Assembly: GCF_016925535.1 (NCBI RefSeq)
Contig: NZ_CP070496.1
Coordinates: 186,001 to 250,000, forward strand
Origin: Natronoglycomyces albus
GTDB lineage: Bacteria; Actinomycetota; Actinomycetes; Mycobacteriales; Micromonosporaceae
Reading direction: 5' to 3'
DNA length: 64,000 nucleotides
Shown here: positions 8,922-17,247 of the stretch, one piece after another
Layout of the letters: each line of letters starts with the position of its first letter
Numbering within the stretch: the stretch's first letter is position 1
Made by a program: the position numbers and the translations under genes
Notes under the pieces: generated by a model
The model's database searches: none
What the model was told of the DNA's origin: nothing
What the model saw: the letters and a program-made list of their open reading frames with translations, nothing else

Positions 8922-9773
8922 TCAGGCGTCCAAGGCGGCCTTCGCATCGGCCAAAGCCACGAACTGGTGGACGTCGAGCGCCTCTCCCCGCTGGGTGGGT
9001 GGGATTGCGGCCGCTTCGCAGATGGCTTCAGCCCGCGCGACTGATCCGGCCCACTCTTTGAGAGCTTGGCGTAGCATTTTGCGGCGCTGGCCGAACGCGG
9101 CGTCAACGGCTTTGAACACCTCGACGCGGTCGGCCTGCGGCGGCTCGATGCGCTCGAACGCCACCAAACCAGAATCCACATTAGGCACAGGCCAGAAGAC
9201 GGAGCGAGACACCGAACCAGCGCGCTTCGATCGCGTATACCAGGCCATCTTCACACTCGGAGCCCCGTAGATCTTGCTACCCGGAGACGCCGTCAACCTG
9301 TCAGCGACCTCCTTTTGCACCATGACCAGCCCCCGACGCACCGACGGAATATTGGTCAAAAAATGCAGCACCACGGGCACCGCGACGTTATAGGGCAAGT
9401 TCGCGATCAACGCCGACGGCGGCTCGTCGAAATCCGAAGCCTTGATTCGCATGGCGTCACAGTGGATAACCGACAGCTTCGCTGCCTCCTGCGGAGCCTT
9501 ATGCTCCACGGTGCTGCCCAGCGCAGTGGCGAGCTTTGGGTCAATCTCGACCGCGAACACCCGTTTAGCCTGCTCCAACAACCCCAGCGTCAGCGAACCC
9601 AAACCCGGCCCCACCTCCACGACGACATCGTCCGGCCCGACCTGGGCCGTGGCCACAATCCGACGCACAGTGTTGCCGTCGACCACGAAATTCTGGCCCC
9701 ACTTCTTCGTGGGTTTGATACCAAGCCCGCCAGAGATCTTCCGAATCGCCGTGGTCGTCAAAAGTTGTACCAT
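8922..9773 (-). CDS. rsmA: 16S rRNA (adenine1518-N6/adenine1519-N6)-dimethyltransferase (KsgA)
   Basis: About 283 residues. It dimethylates two adjacent adenines in helix 45 of 16S rRNA late in 30S assembly. The SAM-binding motif I is VVVEVGPGLGSLTLGLL, and the catalytic motif IV is NLPYNVAVPVVLHFL. The N-terminal substrate helix KKWGQNFVVDGNTVRRIV is present. ATG 9773 is chosen: it follows the prfC stop with one base between (TGA-G-ATG), which implies coupled translation. An upstream start would overlap prfC by 11 codons. Confidence 0.96.
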   Translation of the reverse strand: MVQLLTTTAIRKISGGLGIKPTKKWGQNFVVDGNTVRRIVATAQVGPDDVVVEVGPGLGSLTLGLLEQAKRVFAVEIDPKLATALGSTVEHKAPQEAAKLSVIHCDAMRIKASDFDEPPSALIANLPYNVAVPVVLHFLTNIPSVRRGLVMVQKEVADRLTASPGSKIYGAPSVKMAWYTRSKRAGSVSRSVFWPVPNVDSGLVAFERIEPPQADRVEVFKAVDAAFGQRRKMLRQALKEWAGSVARAEAICEAAAIPPTQRGEALDVHQFVALADAKAALDA

Positions 9774-9774
9774 C

Positions 9775-11394
9775 TCAGCCCTGCCCGCCAGCCAAAAGCG
9801 CCACAAGCTTCACATCCGGGTAATCAGACTGGATCGTCTGCAACCGCCACTTGTTGGGAAACGCCGCCAGGATCGCGCCGTCCCGAGGCCGCGTGAAGAT
9901 CTCCACCCCCGGCGCGGTCTTCAACGCCTTCGCTCCAGCCGCATCAGTGACGCGCGCCAGCTGGTAGGGCAAATTATCCACATGAGCGGGCGCGTCGAAC
10001 TCCGCGCGCAGCCGAGCAATCGTGACCTCGAACTGGAGCGGACCGACCGCCGCCAAGACCGGAGTCGCATCGCCTCGCCGCTCCGAATACAAAACCTGCA
10101 CCACGCCTTCGGCATCCAGCTGCGCGATACCCCGCCGGAACCGCTTAGCCTTGGACGTGTCAGTCATGACCAGAGCACCAAAGTGCTCGGGCGCGAACGC
10201 CGGCAAGGGCGGATAGGTGATCTTCTTACCGGCATAGATCGTGTCGCCCACTCGCAGACCCGTCGCGTTGACCAGGCCAATGATGTCACCCGGCCAGGCC
10301 TCCTCCACCGTGTCCCGGGAAGAACCGAACATCGTCTGGGCATACTTGGTCGACATCGTGCGGCCCGACTCAGCCTGAGTCACCTGCATCCCGCGCTCAA
10401 ACCGGCCCGAACAAATCCGCACGAACGACAACTGGTCGCGGTGCGAAGAATTCATGTTCGCCTGCGACTTGAAGACAAACCCGGAGAAATCCGAATCCAC
10501 CGCGCGCCGCTGCCCGGCATCAGACTCCCGATCAAACGGGGAAGGAGCAATATCCACCAACAGGTCAAGCAGCTGACCGACCCCGAAATTGGCCAACGCC
10601 GCCCCAAACAGCGTCGGTGTCGTCGCACCGGCTTCGAACTTCTCCTGGTCGTGATTCGCGTCGGTCTCCGCCAACAGTTCAGACTCTTCGACAGCCTGCG
10701 CGTAGGCGTCCCCGAAACGCGACGCGGCCTCCTCGGCACTCAACTGCTCGGAAACGGCCAAAGTCGCGCCACCCGGGGCGCGCTCGAAACGCACCATGCC
10801 CTCCTCGGGTTTGGAAGCCAAACGCTCCACCACCCCCTGGAAGTCCCCGCCGATACCCACCGGCCACGTCACCGGTGTCGGCTTGATGCCGATGCGGTTC
10901 TCGACCTCTTCCAACAGCTCCAGCGCGTCCTTAGCCGGACGGTCCCACTTGTTGATAAACGTGATAACTGGAATGCGACGCGCCCGGCACACCTCAAACA
11001 GCTTCAACGTCTGCGGCTCCAAGCCCTTGGCCGCGTCCAACAGCATCACCGCCGCGTCCACAGCCGTCAACACCCGGTAGGTGTCCTCCGAGAAATCGGC
11101 GTGGCCAGGGGTGTCGAGCAAATTGATGACACAGTCACGGTAGTCAAACTGCAACGACGCCGAAGTGATCGAAATGCCGCGATCCTGCTCCATCGACATC
11201 CAGTCCGAGACCACGCCGCGACGACTGCCCTTGCCATGCACCGCACCCGCCGACGAGATCGCCTGACCATGCAAGGCCAAAGCCTCAGTCAACGTGGACT
11301 TACCGGCGTCGGGGTGAGAAATGACAGCGAACGTGCGGCGGCGAGCCGCCTCAGACGTTACCTGTGAGGTGGAGGTGGACGGGTTTTGCGACAT
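9775..11394 (-). CDS. prfC: Peptide chain release factor 3 (RF3 GTPase)
   Basis: About 539 residues. RF3 is a translational GTPase that removes RF1/RF2 from the ribosome after termination. G-domain motifs are visible: G1 VISHPDAGKSTLTEALAL, switch II DTPGHADFSED, and G4 FINKWDRPAKDALE. Domains II and III follow (RFRRGIAQLDAEGVVQV, PLQFEVTIARLRAEF). ATG 11394 (MSQNPST) is preferred over an upstream start at 11427. RF3 is patchy in actinobacteria; here it is coupled to rsmA. Confidence 0.94.
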   Translation of the reverse strand: MSQNPSTSTSQVTSEAARRRTFAVISHPDAGKSTLTEALALHGQAISSAGAVHGKGSRRGVVSDWMSMEQDRGISITSASLQFDYRDCVINLLDTPGHADFSEDTYRVLTAVDAAVMLLDAAKGLEPQTLKLFEVCRARRIPVITFINKWDRPAKDALELLEEVENRIGIKPTPVTWPVGIGGDFQGVVERLASKPEEGMVRFERAPGGATLAVSEQLSAEEAASRFGDAYAQAVEESELLAETDANHDQEKFEAGATTPTLFGAALANFGVGQLLDLLVDIAPSPFDRESDAGQRRAVDSDFSGFVFKSQANMNSSHRDQLSFVRICSGRFERGMQVTQAESGRTMSTKYAQTMFGSSRDTVEEAWPGDIIGLVNATGLRVGDTIYAGKKITYPPLPAFAPEHFGALVMTDTSKAKRFRRGIAQLDAEGVVQVLYSERRGDATPVLAAVGPLQFEVTIARLRAEFDAPAHVDNLPYQLARVTDAAGAKALKTAPGVEIFTRPRDGAILAAFPNKWRLQTIQSDYPDVKLVALLAGGQG

Positions 11395-11515
11395 AATTCC
11401 CTCTACGTGTGCGTTATACAGCGCCAACGCCCAACTCTAGCTGTTCAAACCTGCGGCGACGCAGCCCGAGGCCACCCCCGGACTGCCCCGACACAGCAAG
11501 CGGCACCAAACAGAC

Positions 11516-11971
11516 CTAACCGGCCAGCTTCGCCCGAACGATCGAAGAGACGACCTTCCCATCGGCGCGACCGGCCACCTGCGGCTGGAGAGCTTTCATG
11601 ACCTTTCCCATATCCTGCGGGCCAGCGAAACCGCCCTCACTGATCGCCTGGGCCACCAACTGCTCCAACTCATCCTCGCTCAGCTGTTTAGGCAGGTAGA
11701 GAGCCAGAATTTCCTCTTCGGCGCGCTCTAGGTCGGCCTGCTCGGTCCGGCCAGCCGCATCGAACGCCTCAGCGGCTTCACGACGTTGCTTGGCCTGCTT
11801 GGTCAGCACCTTCACCACCTCAGCGTCATCCAGCTCGCGCGCCTGCTTCCCCGCGACCTCCGCATTACGAACAGCCGTCAACGCCATCCGCAAAGTGTTC
11901 AGTTTCACCTTCTCGCCGGACTTCAGGGCTTGACGCATATCAGTTTCTAGGCGGGTCTTTAGTTCACTCAT
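11516..11971 (-). CDS. GatB/YqeY domain protein
   Basis: A 151-residue YqeY-like protein: MSELKTRLETDMRQALKSGE, then TLRMALTAVRNAEV and the C-terminal tRNA-binding-like tail (QDMGKVMKALQPQVAGRADG). It is related to the tail domain of GatB of the tRNA amidotransferase, but its own role is unknown. ATG 11971 is chosen from family length. It is divergent from the metallophosphoesterase gene with only 24 bp between starts, so the two promoters must overlap or reach into the genes. Confidence 0.93.
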   Translation of the reverse strand: MSELKTRLETDMRQALKSGEKVKLNTLRMALTAVRNAEVAGKQARELDDAEVVKVLTKQAKQRREAAEAFDAAGRTEQADLERAEEEILALYLPKQLSEDELEQLVAQAISEGGFAGPQDMGKVMKALQPQVAGRADGKVVSSIVRAKLAG

Positions 11972-11995
11972 AGATAACAAAACTACAGTGGGGGA

Positions 11996-12895
11996 ATGAA
12001 GATAAGTCGAGCTCTCACCGCCGTGGCGGGCATAGGTGCTGGCGTTGGCGCGCTGGCGATCCTCTACGCCGCCACCTATGAGCGGGTTCAGTACACTTTG
12101 CGGCATTTCGCGGTGCCCGTGTTGCCCTCGGGTGCGGAGCCGGTGCGGGTTTTGCACATCTCGGACCTGCACTTCACCCCCGGCCAAGTCGGCAAGCAAC
12201 ATTGGGTGGCGTCACTGGCGGCGCTCGACCCGGACCTGGTCTTGCTGACCGGGGACAATCTGGCGCACAAGTCAGCCGTCCCCACGGTCGCGACCGCGTT
12301 GTCGCCGCTGTTCAAAGCCCCGGGGGCTTTCGTGTTCGGCTCGAACGACTATTTCGGGCCTGTCATCAAGAACCCATTTACCTACTTCAACCCCAATCGC
12401 AAGCACAAGTACGGCGACGCTCTTCCCGTCGAAGACTTGCGCAAAACCCTCATCGATGGGGGTTGGGCCGATTTGAACAACGCTTCGGCCGACCTGGATG
12501 TCGCGGGAATGAAGATGCACTTCGCGGGCGTGGACGATCCGCACTTTGAGCTGGACGACTACTCGGCCGTTGCCGGGCCGGTGCCAGCTGAGGCGGATGT
12601 GTCGATCGCCTTGACGCACGCGCCGGAACCCGACGTGCTCGACGAGTTCGCCGCCGACGGATACCAGCTGATCGCGGCAGGCCACACCCACGGTGGGCAA
12701 GTATGCGTGCCGGGGTATGGGGCGCTGGTGACCAATTGCGGGATCGACCGTGAACGGGTCAAGGGCCTCCACCAGTGGAGCGACAGCGCATGGTTGCACG
12801 TGTCGGCTGGCTTGGGAACGTCTCCATATGCGCCAGTGCGCTTCGCGTGTGCGCCTGAGGCAAGCCTGTTGACGCTGGTCCCGCGCGAACTGTAA
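11996..12895 (+). CDS. Membrane-anchored calcineurin-like metallophosphoesterase
   Basis: A 299-residue phosphoesterase with an N-terminal signal anchor (AVAGIGAGVGALAILYAATY). The two-metal motifs occur in order: ISDLHFTPGQ (DxH), LTGDNL (GDN), GSNDYF (in place of GNHD/E), ALTHAPEPD and AGHTHGGQVCVPG (GHTHGGQ). This matches the YkuE/YaeI-like group. The His of the third motif is replaced (GSND), as in some actinobacterial members. Its substrate is unknown; the active site probably faces outside the cytoplasm. Confidence 0.92.
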   Translation: MKISRALTAVAGIGAGVGALAILYAATYERVQYTLRHFAVPVLPSGAEPVRVLHISDLHFTPGQVGKQHWVASLAALDPDLVLLTGDNLAHKSAVPTVATALSPLFKAPGAFVFGSNDYFGPVIKNPFTYFNPNRKHKYGDALPVEDLRKTLIDGGWADLNNASADLDVAGMKMHFAGVDDPHFELDDYSAVAGPVPAEADVSIALTHAPEPDVLDEFAADGYQLIAAGHTHGGQVCVPGYGALVTNCGIDRERVKGLHQWSDSAWLHVSAGLGTSPYAPVRFACAPEASLLTLVPREL

Positions 12896-12943
12896 GCCGC
12901 GTTTAGGGGCAGGCCGCGCTTGAGTTGAGACTGGGGCCACCCG

Positions 12944-12977
12944 CTGACCCTGCCTGGATGCTTTTCGGCAGGGTCAG
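12944..12977 (+). terminator. Hairpin after the metallophosphoesterase gene
   Basis: Perfect 11-bp stem CTGACCCTGCC / GGCAGGGTCAG with a 12-nt loop, starting 48 bp after the stop codon and followed by a short ATTTT stretch. Likely an intrinsic terminator separating this gene from the tRNA region. Confidence 0.75.
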
Positions 12978-13029
12978 GTACCATTTTCAAGCGGTGCAGG
13001 GCATATCCTGCACGCGAAAAATTCAACAT

Positions 13030-13100
13030 CGGGTTGTGGCGCAGCTTGACAATGTTCAAGTTCGCTTCGCGACGGCACTTCGTTCGGGACGAAGGGGTCG
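13030..13100 (+). pseudogene. Broken copy of the adjacent tRNA-Pro
   Basis: The first 19 bases match the 5' end of the intact tRNA (CGGGTTGTGGCGCAGCTTG). After 26 unrelated bases replacing five D-loop bases, 26 bases match its anticodon arm (13075-13100, with CGTTCGGGACGAAG). The T-arm and acceptor 3' half are missing. The insert contains an imperfect palindrome (CTTGACAATGTTCAAG). It is a partial tandem duplication remnant that cannot fold as a tRNA. Confidence 0.8.
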
Positions 13101-13128
13101 GGGCCAGCCCAGATTTACAATTTCACAT

Positions 13129-13205
<77 letters not shown>

Positions 13206-13606
13206 ATAATCCCCAGGTCGCAAGGGTGTTTCTGGATACATGCCGTATTCGGAAATGCCCTTGATCCGTTGTTTGTCCGTGGGCTTGCTCTCCCGCCTTA
13301 ACACTAACCGATACGAGCTCGTGGGCTCGGTCGCCTTGGGATGGGCCGTCAGTATCCGCGAAGTGACAGGGACAACCATGGCGTGCGGTGCTGGTCCAAC
13401 GAGCCAGCATTCCGATGTGTGTCAACGCGCTTGGCAGCTTCCGTGGTGATTGCGCTCCCTATCGCCGTTTGGGCGATGGCAGGAGGAGATGAATACTGTC
13501 TTCACGTTGTTTAGAATCGCCGAGTGTTGCCGCCGAGTCAGCGGGGTGGCTAGGGATGGTCGATGCTCGGTGTCGCGGGCAGCCGTTAGGGGTTTCTTGG
13601 CTCCAT
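13206..13606. other. Gene-free stretch after tRNA-Pro
   Basis: About 400 bp with only short, non-convincing frames on both strands. I see no tRNA 3'-end repeat here. It may be the eroded edge of a former insertion. Confidence 0.4.
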
Positions 13607-14025
13607 TTAGATGACCTCTCTGTTCAATGCGACGAATGAAAGACGTTGAACAGAGGTTTGGTTTAGCCGCATGTGCACACCGTCCTTTTGCGCCGGGGCT
13701 AGCAACCGATGCACAAGCCACGCAGACGGCATAAGTAGTGGAATCAAAACCCGGCACCGCTGATGAATCTCCGCCTGCACCGCCCAAGCAGCGAGGATGA
13801 TCACTAGGGATACCACTAGGATCTGGTTTAGCCGGTAGTAAAAGACGGCTCCATATGCCCCAGCGGCATACTCAAGTAGCAGGCGATGAGCGACCCAACA
13901 ATGGTGACGGCAAAGAATCCGCGTAGCGAGCGACCTCGGCATCCAATGTGGGTAAACCCGGTTAGTAGTTCCTCATCCCACTCTGGGTCGTTGGGACGAT
14001 GGGAGTTCTCGGGTGTTTCAGGCAT
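13607..14025 (-). pseudogene. Frameshifted small membrane protein downstream of rpmF
   Basis: The N-terminal half reads from ATG 14025 (MPETPENSHRPNDPEWDEEL, then FFAVTIVGSLIACYL). Beyond about 13875 the protein-like sequence continues in another frame (LEYAAGAYGAVFYYRLNQIL, VVSLVIILAAWAVQAEIHQR) to the stop at 13607. One indel near 13875-13880 would restore a protein of about 139 residues with two hydrophobic segments. It lies 67 bp downstream of rpmF on the same strand, so it may once have shared the Zur-like control. Confidence 0.55.
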
Positions 14026-14092
14026 GCCCTGAGCAATACCAGTTGGGATACCAACTGCCGCACTACGACGCTAGCGTTACTACGGTTCCGCC

Positions 14093-14278
14093 TCAATTGT
14101 CGTTGCCCGAGATCACCTGGCGCCCACGATAAAGACCGCAGTGAACACAGGCGCGGTGTTGCGGAACCAGTTCCTTCCGTGGGCAAGGGCAGGGGGAGAG
14201 CGCAGGTGGCTGCGCCTTCCACTGAGACCGGCGGTGTCGGGTGCGGGAGCGAGATTTACGTCGTTTTGGTACAGCCAT
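14093..14278 (-). CDS. rpmF: 50S ribosomal protein L32 (Zur-type paralog)
   Basis: A 61-residue protein with the L32 signature MAVPKRRKSRSRTRHRRSQW at the N-terminus and HRACVHCGLYRGRQVI near the C-terminus. The first zinc-ribbon Cys pair reads CPC rather than CxxC, while the second (CVHC) is intact, so zinc binding may be altered. ATG 14278 lies 8 bp from a palindromic Zur-like box, suggesting a short or leaderless mRNA. Duplicate L32 genes are known Zur targets that spare zinc in actinobacteria. It appears intact amid pseudogenes. Confidence 0.85.
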   Translation of the reverse strand: MAVPKRRKSRSRTRHRRSQWKAQPPALSPCPCPRKELVPQHRACVHCGLYRGRQVISGNDN

Positions 14279-14280
14279 AT

Positions 14281-14310
14281 TGATAATGATAACGGTTATC
14301 AATATTGATA
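14281..14310 (-). promoter_or_regulatory. Zur/Fur-type operator upstream of rpmF
   Basis: A 15-bp palindrome TGATAAC-G-GTTATCA at 14287-14301 is flanked by further TGATAA half-sites (14281, 14305) and overlaps ATCAATATTGAT. It sits 8-22 bp from the rpmF start. The AT-rich TGATAAY-type dyad resembles Zur boxes of ribosomal-protein paralog genes. The regulator is inferred from the target gene. Confidence 0.6.
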
Positions 14311-14455
14311 ACGGCACCCCCCTTACGCGCCACCATCGCCCGCATCCTCACCCGCCAGGGCCGGACCAATCCCGAACCTAAAAAACGCCCCAAAGCCTCA
14401 CTGAAACGCTTCGAAGCCGATTTCCCCAACGGATGCTGGCAATCCGATCTACGGC
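14308..14455 (+). pseudogene. IS481-family transposase fragment
   Basis: About 49 codons match the middle of IS481-type DDE transposases: TIARILTRQGRTNPEPKKRP, followed by SLKRFEADFPNGCWQSD, which contains the first catalytic Asp region (FEA..PN..WQSD). Homology stops after QSDL and the start is missing. No inverted repeats remain. It is a dead fragment abutting the Zur-like box. Confidence 0.8.
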
Positions 14456-14538
14456 GACATCCTTACCAGGCTTTCGTGCTTCCGGTCGTCGGCGGGTTTG
14501 GCACACATGTCAGCTCATTGGGCGGGCCGCTTGTTTCC

Positions 14539-15237
14539 TTAACCAAGCTCGATGGCGGTTCGATTGCCGGTAGTTTTTCCCCGGTCAGGTTTGACCTGTG
14601 TCGGTTGGTTTGGGTGTCGTTGATCGATGACGCGCAGGTGCGGCGCGAACTGGGCCACCGCAGCGGCCACTGCCGGAGCCCGCCGGTGGGAGAGCCGGAC
14701 GCTGTGCTTTTGAATTCCCCCCGGAAGCCATGCGGGCACGCCATTGGCACGCAAATCTTTGGCCTCCCACCGCCTGGCGCTGGCAGCCATATCAAAATTC
14801 CTGGTCCGTTCGCTTTTATTCACGATCCCGATCTGCGGCTCCCATATCGGGATGACACCGAGTCGCTTCACGCGTTTGTTCCACAGGACGACCCGGTCTA
14901 CCTCTTCCCACTTGGTCTGGCTTTTTATCTTGCCGCGTAGCCTGGCTTGCTCCCGATTGGCTCTAAATGCCTTGGTCGGATGCAAGATCAGGACCGCCGA
15001 GATCAGCAACAGCGCGAGAGCAGCCACGCCGATTTCGAGCGGAAGCGCCCAAGCCCAGGTCGTCTTGTCTTTTTGGTAGGTGATCGGGTTCCAGACCTGA
15101 ACGCGCTCGGTCCCCGCCGCGGCCATCAGCACTGGTGTGACGAAGACCAGCCCGGTGCACACCAGCAGCCCGATCCACGCCAACAGTGGGGGTTTGTCCT
15201 TCACAGTGACCTCGGAGTTGGGGTCTATGTCTGTCAT
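14539..15237 (-). CDS. Two-helix membrane protein of unknown function
   Basis: A 232-residue protein starting at ATG 15237 (MTDIDPNSEVTVKDKPPLLA). Hydrophobic segments lie at about residues 20-42 (LAWIGLLVCTGLVFVTPVLM) and 68-90 (EIGVAALALLLISAVLILHP). They are followed by about 140 mostly basic cytosolic residues (REQARLRGKIKSQTKWEEVD). The frame is open and codon use looks coding, but I recognise no family. It sits in the debris region between an IS481 fragment and truncated regulators, so it may be accessory. Confidence 0.65.
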   Translation of the reverse strand: MTDIDPNSEVTVKDKPPLLAWIGLLVCTGLVFVTPVLMAAAGTERVQVWNPITYQKDKTTWAWALPLEIGVAALALLLISAVLILHPTKAFRANREQARLRGKIKSQTKWEEVDRVVLWNKRVKRLGVIPIWEPQIGIVNKSERTRNFDMAASARRWEAKDLRANGVPAWLPGGIQKHSVRLSHRRAPAVAAAVAQFAPHLRVIDQRHPNQPTQVKPDRGKTTGNRTAIELG

Positions 15238-15377
15238 GAGAGGTCCTTCGGTCTGGGCATGCGACCCAAGTGGCGGGGTCGTTGCCGATCTTAAATCCCC
15301 CGTGCGAGGAGGCTCGCGTTTGACTTCCCCGCCCTGAACCCAATAATTAATCACATGGTTAATTAAGGAGATTATTA

Positions 15378-15557
15378 ATGACAGGGAAGGACCCACTGAG
15401 TCTGATCTTTGCGGCACTGGCCGACCCGACCCGCCGCGACATCCTCACCAGGCTGTCGCAGGCCCCGGCGACAGTCGGCGATGTCAGCAAACACTTCGAC
15501 ATCAGCGCACCCGCGATCTCCCAGCATGCCCCGGAAACGCCCTCTACAATTTCCTGA
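15378..15557 (+). pseudogene. Truncated copy of the ArsR regulator gene at 20901
   Basis: The first 52 codons are nearly identical, in DNA and protein, to the intact ArsR gene at 20901 (GKDPLSLIFAALADPTRRDI, then DVSKHFDISAPAISQH). The match runs through the ribosome-binding region and stops abruptly at about 15534; seven unrelated residues and a stop follow. The recognition helix is cut before its end, so it cannot work. The dyad upstream is only partly kept. Confidence 0.85.
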
Positions 15558-15574
15558 GACTTCTTTTTGATGGG

Positions 15575-15892
15575 ATGGGTCTTCCCGGTCGAATTCCCCC
15601 AGGCCATGACCACGGAAATGGAGGTGACCCCTTTGCAAACTGGATGGAGCAACTCATCATGTCACTACCGACACTTCAGCAAGGAAGCACTGGGGCAGCC
15701 GTCCGCCGTGTGCAAGGACTGTGCGTCGCCCATGGTGGAACGGCCCGTCATGAAATCGAATCTACCGGTGGCATCGACAGGCATTTTGGCCCGGGAACTG
15801 ATCGTGCAGTTCGTGCCGTTCAGTCGGATGGCGCACCGACAGTCGATGGAATCGTAGGAAGAATCACCTGGACTAAGCTCACCACCGGATAG
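15575..15892 (+). pseudogene. Peptidoglycan-binding domain fragment
   Basis: The C-terminal 75 residues form a PG_binding_1 repeat: LPTLQQGSTGAAVRRVQGLC, then GGIDRHFGPGTDRAVRAVQS and PTVDGIVGRITWTKLTTG. The preceding 20 residues (DPFANWMEQLIM) look like the interior of a larger hydrolase, and protein-like text shifts frame further upstream. The gene seems to have lost its 5' part at the junction with the truncated ArsR copy 18 bp upstream. Confidence 0.65.
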
Positions 15893-15971
15893 TCCCTCAC
15901 AGAAACCTGCATCAAGTGCCACATTCTCAGGGGGTTGGATTCATAATTCCAGCTCCAGCCCCCTGAGGATT

Positions 15972-16442
15972 TCAAGCAGATGCTATATCTGGATTAACAC
16001 ACCCATTACTCGGGAATGAATAGTTAATAATGCCCTTCAAATCGTCGACACCGGAATCCCATTCAATATCACCGAGAACCGAGTATCGCTTGAAGTGACT
16101 GTCCTGGACATCGCACAGAATTATCGTCACTGGATATGGATCTTCATGGCACTCTGGAAAGCACCACCTTCCCCATACGTAACCTGTTGCTGTGGCAGTG
16201 TCAGGACCCCACGCAGACCATTCAAGCCCTTTGGCATATATGGTCTCCTGTAGACGCAATTTTTCGGGCTCCTGCACGCTCGGGATTTCACCTTCATAAT
16301 GTTCAAGTCTGGGTATTCCAGGTACAAACAATTCATCAGTATTGGCCGGGGAGCTGGAATCATCTGCGCTTTTTCCTGTGCAAGAGGTGACCAGTGATCC
16401 CATGACAACGACGACTGCGAGCTTGAGGAGATTGTTGGCCAT
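15972..16442 (-). CDS. Putative lipoprotein
   Basis: A 156-residue protein with a lipoprotein signal peptide (MANNLLKLAVVVVMGSLVTS, lipobox LVTS-C at residue 21). The mature part is acidic with four further Cys residues (WCFPECHEDPYP, ILCDVQ, NGCVNPD) that could form disulfides. No family was recognised. Base composition is more AT-rich than the core genes, suggesting acquired DNA. The ribosome site is weak. The gene looks intact. Confidence 0.65.
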   Translation of the reverse strand: MANNLLKLAVVVVMGSLVTSCTGKSADDSSSPANTDELFVPGIPRLEHYEGEIPSVQEPEKLRLQETIYAKGLEWSAWGPDTATATGYVWGRWCFPECHEDPYPVTIILCDVQDSHFKRYSVLGDIEWDSGVDDLKGIINYSFPSNGCVNPDIASA

Positions 16443-16519
16443 ACATCACAGTATCCCAATGAGATTTTCCGGGCAAGTTAGTGGTTACTTTGTGTGAGGT
16501 GTCGGAGCTATTCGATGTG

Positions 16520-16925
16520 GTAGAAGGCTGGATGGGTGCGGGTGATGGTGCCTATCTTCAGGCGTAAAGCTGACTCTTTGTAGGCAGCGGTAGCGCATTT
16601 TCAAGTCGCGTTGGCGTTTTGGCTAAGGCTCGGTAGGAGCCGATATATTGGATCGATTCTTTTTGGGTTGTGTGAGTTTGCGCCGGTGGGTTTCTTGTGG
16701 GGAAAAACCACCTGGGATCAGGAACGATACTTTTCATAACCTAAATCTGCCAGGATAAGCAGGTTTTCCTCCTGGAGTATGCCGGTATTGCTCAAAGCGA
16801 GGTCACCTTCGATGCCGGTGTTCCCGGCGACGGTGACATCGTGTTCACGGCCCGGGCGGGTTTGGGAGATCCATAGCGGTAGCCATCAGGAGCTGACAGC
16901 ACTTGCCCCTTTATGTCGTGACGGT
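16520..16925 (-). pseudogene. Decayed IS5-like transposase remnant
   Basis: Minus-strand translation in shifting frames recalls the C-terminal half of IS5-type DDE transposases: HDIKGQVLSAPDGYRYG, a DVTVAGN-like stretch, ENLLILADLGYEKYRS (the LADxGY motif) and VVFPHKKPTGAN. A terminal RLLPSLSQNANLKMRYRC resembles the LK-RYR tail. There are stops and frameshifts and no ends are visible. The boundaries are approximate. Confidence 0.55.
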
Positions 16926-16930
16926 GGTGT

Positions 16931-17125
16931 TTACACCTTCACCTTTGAGCATGGGTTATCCACGATGACGTCGTCCCTCACGGCACTATTCATGATCGTG
17001 GGAAAGAGGATCTTACATTGAATCCTGTAATTCGATTTCATGCCCTGATCTTTAAGGCTCTTAAGCCATCGTCGGATGTCATTGGCTCGGATGTGGAGCA
17101 TCTTAAGCGGACCGAAGAAGTCCAT
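16931..17125 (-). pseudogene. Tyrosine recombinase (phage integrase) fragment
   Basis: About 64 residues match the SAM-like core-binding domain of actinobacterial integrases: HIRANDIRRWLKSLKDQGM, then KILFPTIMNSAVRDDVIVDN and NPCSKVKV. The catalytic domain with its R-H-R-Y residues is absent. With the tRNA-Pro 3.8 kb away, this suggests a largely deleted integrative element. Confidence 0.7.
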
Positions 17126-17145
17126 GAGCTTCCATTAGCTATCAA

Positions 17146-17247
17146 TGAGGCTTATGCAAAAGGCACTTTCAGTGTTCTCGTTGGCTCGTTTACCTGTGTA
17201 AACTTCGCCTCCTGCGGCCTTGAACTTGCACTTTTGCATAAGTCTCA
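17146..17247 (+). repeat. MITE-like 100-bp element, copy 1
   Basis: The left end TGAGGCTTATGCAAAAGGC and right end GCACTTTTGCATAAGTCTCA form imperfect terminal inverted repeats. Internal blocks CAGTGTTCTCGTTGGCTCG and CTCCTGCGGCCTTGAACTT are shared with the other copies. It lies next to the integrase fragment. Confidence 0.85.

Noticed and set aside
9442-11367. 641-codon plus-strand open frame
   Set aside because: It lies antisense to prfC and rsmA, which have clear domain motifs. Its translation is Arg/His-rich and without any recognisable domain, as expected for the shadow of a GC-rich gene.
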